Source of the DNA: Siphonodentalium dalli
Lineage: Eukaryota; Mollusca; Scaphopoda; Gadilida; Siphonodentaliidae
Assembly (NCBI GenBank): GCA_032622095.1
Contig: CP136066.1
Coordinates: forward strand, 175,271,164 to 175,335,163
Reading direction: 5' to 3'
Length of the DNA stretch: 64,000 bases
Shown here: positions 58,561 through 64,000 of the stretch, one piece after another
Numbering within the stretch: position 1 is the stretch's first letter
Layout: the number at the start of each line of letters is the position of its first letter
Notes under the pieces: model-generated
Told to the model about the DNA's origin: nothing
The model's database searches: none
The model's input: only the letters and a program-made list of their open reading frames with translations
Position numbers and translations under genes: made by a program

Positions 58561-59883
58561 AGTCAGGATTGAGATTGGAGACTCTCATACATGTGGTTTG
58601 CGATTTACACAATATGTCATACAGAAATGAAGAATAATCTTTCTCTAAGTAGTTATTTTAACAACTACTATAGTCTATACATGCATATCGAAATTGACAC
58701 ACATACCGTCATTATTATATATTATTTAAATGCAGTGACTGTTGGTGGCGAAATCGTTTGCGTTAGTTTATCGCCGATAGTTGCGTCCGAATCGAGAGGT
58801 AAATTTTATATTTACAATTGAGCGTATAGTTCAGACGATGTTTTTAACGCAGTGGTACGGTCGATGTGTTGGAGATTTTCGGCGATGTTAGTAGAATGCT
58901 ACATTCCCCCGATTAACATACCGCATGAATACTAACTTATCAGTTTCACACACCCGACCCAGTCCATAATATGTCTTTAAGACATGTATACTCGAAGGCC
59001 AACAAAATGAGTGTCCATTTCTTATAAATATGTGCGTGAACTGAAATAGCTATATGTATCGATCGGAATAGCAGATTAAGATTTCCCTCAACTCAGATAA
59101 AGTTTGAAATCTGGACCTATTTTCTCCCATGCAAGACGGGTTTCGAACACGACCCAACATCCGCTAAGGGGACAACATTTAAAAATGAAGGACTTTCGTC
59201 GAGAGCTGAGCTGCTTATCAAGTCGTCACCTCAGTTCCAACTTGTTCTAAGTGCCTTTTTCAATGTTACGAGATAATCGAATTTCAAAGTTTGGCGATGT
59301 AGTACTCGTAAACTATAAGAGATATATTGGTCGGCTTGTCACCAAAATGTAGACAATTTTATGTTCTTTCGAGCAAAACAACAGGCAGTGCCGCAACAGT
59401 TAGTGACACTCTACCAGCGACAGTTCCATCAAGGTACCCCCTCCATTTGTTTTTACATAGCACAACATAGAACGGAATTAATGCCACTCAGTATTGTGTA
59501 GCATTTGGCAACCATAAGGTTTTTAAAGGGCGAACTTGTTCCATGTGCCATTTCACCACCACTTAAGTCACATGGAACACATTGGAATGAAGTTCTTCTA
59601 CACAGTAACGTAATAACAAATTGGAAATCAGAAAGATATTGAGGTCTAATTGTTTCATATTCACAATTTTATGTATTATTATGTATATAGAATAATTGGT
59701 ACCAAAATATGATGATGTATCGATTAGAACCTCACAACATGAATGGGGTTTATCAGTCCTAAATGAAACACCAACAGTATTCTAACCTGACGTGTATCCC
59801 AAGTATATATGTGTTGTTATTGTTAGAAATTTACTGAGAAGCAACGCCATATCCATGATTGACGGCCTTAAAGCGATTTTACC

Positions 59884-60052
59884 CTGTTTACAGTGGGGAT
59901 TGTAGGGTGTCACTATAGAGCCCGCGAAGTTCGCAACAAAAGTTTCTCTAGACACATTGCCGGCATACTGGACAGCATTTATTTCATCGCAAACGGTTCG
60001 GTAATTATATGTAAGGGTGCCATTAGCTTCTTTTGTTCTGACCAACCCACAC
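59884..60052 (-). CDS. Possible orphan exon, cysteine-containing, unknown family
   Basis: A strong acceptor-like tract (TTTCTTTTTATTTTTAAATT then TCGCAG) opens a frame reading CGLVRTKEANGTLTYNYR, TVCDEINAVQYAGNVSRE, TFVANFAGSIVTPYNPHC. A donor-like AGG|GTAAAA lies at about 59884. The three cysteines and N-glycosylation-type sequons (NGT, NVS) suggest an extracellular domain. I recognise no family, and no matching neighbouring exons are evident. Confidence 0.3.
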
Positions 60053-60129
60053 TGCGAAATTTAAAAATAAAAAGAAACTGCTTCCAGCCATTTACCATAA
60101 AAGTAATTCATAGGAAGTAATGGGAGTAT

Positions 60130-61980
60130 AGGAAAAGGAGTCTATATGGAGTATGGAACCAATGGCTAACTTAGCTCCAACTTGTTTAAACACACACAGA
60201 AGCATGTTCATATACTTCCAATGAACCAAACCTCGGAACCAAATTATTGGTTACTTCTATGGGACAACATTGAATTATATATGACACCAATTTCAATTAT
60301 TCTTGCAATGCATACCTGAGAAAAAACGGATTTGACGATAAAGTATTGAAAAATAGCATACATTCACGTGATAATCACAGAACCATGGATAACGCGGTAT
60401 AATAGCGAGTGCTCAGACTGACCATACTTATAAATCCCTTGCCACTTAGACTCGTGAGCAACATTTAATGAATGAAAGTATTCGTTGAGATCTATAAGAC
60501 ATTATTAGTACATAAACTGGTTAGTCACCGAGGAGTGTTACTGACCAATTCGGAGCGGAAGCCGATATAACGTGTACGAGGTGACCGTGCAGTCACCATA
60601 ATATCACAAGGCCACAGATAATACACTTAAATTGTCTGTGTCGACTAAACACAATTGAGATATCAGAGGAAATCTACTCGTCGAATTGAAAAACTGATAA
60701 CGATTGGATGATATTCTTTACCAACTTTAAAAGTCGGGGCCGCTACGTTATAATGTCGGGATGGAAGTTATTTATTATATAATATACACCACGATGTTGG
60801 GCCACAGAGGACGAACCTGTCTGGAGGCGATAGACGCTACCCCACCAGCGCTAAAGTGTCATGAGCTATTGATTACCGAAGTTCCTCTACTTATAGTATT
60901 ATGTGTATTAAGACTTAGCGTGGGAACAAATTCAATAAACAAAACTCTTGAATATCAAAATGTTTAATGGAAAAACATCATCATAGAACTAACTCAAACC
61001 ATTACATCATTGTATGTTTTTGAATTTTCCTTTTCGATGTAAACATTACTGGCGAAAAAATACCGATATTTCAAGATTGTCTCTGGGTACGCTCCAATAT
61101 AAGTATGGACATCAAATAACTTACTATAGTTTTGCCGAAAAACTACGTCACTGTCATCACATGCATGATTGTGAATCGATACAAACATAAATACGTTTGC
61201 ATTCCAGGGAGCGTCAAGCAGACAAGTGGAATATGTAAGCAACGATATGCATATCTAATTTGCTCCCATGCATATCATATGCAGACTATAGACCCCCACA
61301 AGCTGTTGAAATTAAATTTCATATTGACTTCCAAACGTGCACGGGTAATTCCATCGTCGTAGAATGTAAGGAAGGATATGCACATCCGCTTTATTGTTCT
61401 ACGCATAGTTTGCAGATATCCATCACAGACACACCGAACATCTAGTTTGGTCGCAATCAATGAAAATTAAGCCGCCAAAGCAGCTGTCACATGTTGACAT
61501 TTAATTTACCCATACACGTTTGCACGTCAAGTTAAAATAATGTAATATTGTAAACTTCTATAACCTAAACGCTCCCAGCACGTTAAGTTGGACTTATCAC
61601 TAATACGTCCAACCATTTATGATGCACCAGTGTTTCCCTTGTTCAAATCTACTCACGTTAGTTAGAGAATCTCTCATTGAGTGGAATCGCACACGTGAAA
61701 CACCATCCATCATAAATGACATCTAAAATGACCTCTTCTTGAGTATAGTTCATGCTAAATGTTTCACACAAACTCCAAGCAATGTCTATGAATTAAACCT
61801 ACATAACAACGAGTTTCTGAGTGACAACATTTAACATGTACCACGTGAAACCATGACAAAATGCGATTGCGAGGTGGAATGGGTTGGATTCCTGCCTCCT
61901 CATCCGATCACGGGTTGTATTGCCCTCACGCTCACAACAAATATTGCCATCTAGAGTATAAGTGGTAATGTTGATATTTA
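60130..61980. other. No recognised gene
   Basis: Several 60-82 codon frames overlap on both strands around 60994-61460 and a 64-codon minus frame at 61799-61993 (with RMRRQESNPFHLAIAFCHGF). None has a family I recognise; the last could be an exon fragment. Confidence 0.35.
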
Positions 61981-61981
61981 A

Positions 61982-62888
61982 GGGGCGCTCCACTCGTCAA
62001 ATCTTCAAAAATCTATTTAAAAAAAGGCAAGTTAACAGGATTTCATCCCTGCTTGCTATTCAACATAGAGACAATAGAATTAAACCCAACATGTGATATA
62101 AGTTGGTCATTATGATTTAATAGAAATTATAAACAATATTTACAAAGTTCCAAAATATATTTTGCAGCAATAATCAGATATATACAAACCTTATAATACC
62201 ATCTGGAACATGCATAATGTCTGCAGCGTGCAGTGAACAATGTTCTGCACAGTTAGCATAAGCTTGCAGGAATGTAATTTGAGCTGCATGTAAACAAAAA
62301 CATGTACTTTTGTTTTGATATGGATACCCGATTCATCACAAACAATACACATTTGTCTTTTTATAGTTCCAGGAACCATAAATAACATTTTTGTCTTTTG
62401 CCGCTTATACTGACAACTTATATGCTAAGCCTATATCATATGTGTTGTATAGTCAGTCCGTAGTCCTGAAACCATCCAAAGACAGCATTGTGTTTTATGT
62501 GAATAGGGTTTTCATATCAAAACAAAAGTACACGCTTTCTGTTTACATGTAGATCAAAGTACATTTCTGCAAGTTTGATGCTAACTGTGCAGAACAGTGT
62601 TCACTGCACACTGCAAACATTGTGCATCTCCCAGGTGCATGGTATTATAAGGTTTGTATAAGTGTGTTTGTTTTGATAACCATTTCTTGGAAATTGTTTT
62701 GGATATATTTTTTATAATTTATATCAAATCATAATGACCAACTTATGTCACATTTTGGGGTTAATTGTATTGTCTCTATGTATCATAGCTAGAGGAATTA
62801 CAAGCAGGGATGAAAATTTCATGAAATCCTGTTAACTTGTCTTTATTTTTAAATAGATTTTTGAAGAATTGACGAATGGCGCGCCCCC
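61982..62888. mobile_element. 907 bp foldback element, ~350 bp arms
   Basis: The left end GGGGCGCTCCACTCGTCAA pairs with the right end TTGACGAATGGCGCGCCCCC. The arms stay similar inward through TAACAGGATTTCAT/ATGAAATCCTGTTA, TCATTATGATTT/AAATCATAATGA and GTGCAGTGAACA/TGTTCACTGCAC. The loop is about 180 bases. The arms have diverged by many substitutions, so it is older than the 52.6 kb transposon. No ORF and no clear target duplication. Confidence 0.75.
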
Positions 62889-62889
62889 A

Positions 62890-64000
62890 TAGCTATTTTT
62901 CGACGAAGAAGAAGCTTGGTAGGTGATCAATATCACATGCAACGGGTTCCTAGTCGCAACCACTCCACATTATATCATTTTTTATAGAAAATGTGTCCTA
63001 TACATGTATCTGGCACACGGGTTGCATTTTATATATTCAAAAACATGGGCATATATAGGATGAGTTTAAAAGGCTTATTCCAACCAAAAGCAACGAAACA
63101 TACCACATTGGTGTATACAAAAAGTTGTTGGAACTGTACCAAAACACTACTTTTTGGCAAAATATATATCCACCCATTACTGCGTGTGACAGAACGAAAT
63201 ATGCTTCCGCTCGTCGTAGCCTTTTCTTAGAACGAATTCCATTAGCATTATTGTCAGGCTATAACTTGAGATTGAATTAGGTATAAGGATCATTCATTGT
63301 AACAGTTTAGCAGCTTAAGTGGCTGTTGTGTCATTGGCGTTCATGGCATGCCCCTGTGTTTCTATTCGTTGAAGTGCACTGTTAAAATGTGAGCTCACTT
63401 TCGGACAGGATATCCAACATCTACAACATAAATACATTTATAAATGCGATAATGCCTCCGACCCACAACCTGTGGGTACATGGCAGCTGATACAAATTAA
63501 AAAGGAATTAACTTCAGGGTGGTCCTCAAACCCTACGAACAAAATTATAAACATCAGATATGTGACATGTCCACAAATTCCAAACGATTAACTGCGGTGG
63601 TGCACTCAGACCCTCTTAAACAACGTTAAACATCTGAGGTGTCACCAACTCCTGGAACTCTAACACATTCAACATTGGAGTAGCACTTAGACCCTAAAAA
63701 AGATAACCATCTTATGTACATGTAGTTATCCTCACACCATAAATGAAGTTTAATCGTTTAGCTGGTCCAGAAGCGACAAATGGTGTTGGTCTTATTACTG
63801 TGAGATTTTTACATTATTAAACAACCATCGTGGCCAAATGATCTGGTACTGGAATACAGAATGGCAGCGTTATAAACATTTTAGGACGAGATTTACAAAT
63901 TTCCAATAATAAGTTAGACGTCCATTTTGACACATAGCCATTGAATGCGTCATTATTACTGTATGGTGTAGTGAAGCCTATGTAGATTTTAGAATCACTA
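62890..64000. other. No recognised gene
   Basis: A 79-codon plus frame (62991-63230) lacks recognised motifs. From about 63500 a loose ~85 bp pattern recurs (CTCARACCCTMCGAAC, then ACATCAGATATGTGAC-like). Confidence 0.4.

Noticed and set aside
61260-61445. Sushi/CCP-like stretch (GNSIVVECKEGYAHPLYC)
   Set aside because: Only one half-motif; the cysteine spacing and conserved Trp of a sushi domain are missing, and the opposite strand is equally open.

Overview
The window reads as animal (metazoan) nuclear DNA. It is AT-rich and gene-poor, with intron-type splice signals, a lysosomal thioesterase gene, two clades of non-LTR retrotransposon and dozens of foldback and tandem repeats. The many ACATGTA-type words, the Helitron/pearl-like elements with internal minisatellites and the repeat style suggest a marine invertebrate. 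A lophotrochozoan such as a mollusc is my best guess; amphioxus or a hemichordate cannot be excluded from sequence alone. There is no bacterial-type operon, CRISPR array, rRNA or convincing tRNA.

Layout. 1-7.7 kb: palindromic CTTAAG arrays, several foldback MITEs and a four-copy head-to-tail Helitron-like array (2239-4268). 7.8-12.1 kb: a CR1/Jockey-group LINE on + (PHD-like finger, endonuclease, reverse transcriptase) with several inactivating lesions, flanked by antisense fragments of a related LINE. 12.3-13.9 kb: TTAA-flanked foldback elements nested in each other. 14.2-16.4 kb: a Q-rich gag-like frame with one stop. 18.0 kb: a short exon resembling the start of a Mab-21/cGAS-like nucleotidyltransferase. 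19.2-22.0 kb: tandem repeats. 22.7-24.9 kb: a 5'-truncated L1/Tx1-like LINE on -, broken by one base. 25.0-28.9 kb: short tandem repeats, a second Helitron-like terminus, a TTAA element and a GA microsatellite. 30.0-35.9 kb: a roughly 5.9 kb composite with long inverted arms enclosing a 621 bp duplication and a minisatellite that changes orientation. 38-39.2 kb: tandem repeats. 43.3-50.8 kb: an approximately 164 bp satellite in old and young blocks, a TTAA element and a small zinc-ribbon-like ORF with an A-rich tail. 52.6-55.5 kb: a well-preserved 2,886 bp DNA transposon with 374 bp inverted repeats and a perfect 8 bp target duplication. 56.8-57.5 kb: a further TTAA element and hairpins. 57.6-58.5 kb: PPT2 on -, with signal peptide, catalytic motifs and poly(A) signal but one apparent frameshift. 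58.6-64 kb: sparse DNA with a possible orphan exon and a 907 bp foldback element.

The only host gene I name with confidence is PPT2. The rest of the coding capacity is retrotransposon debris and short candidates of unknown function. The window is chiefly informative about mobile DNA: several families occur in multiple copies, in nested arrangements that give relative ages, and mostly as short non-autonomous derivatives.
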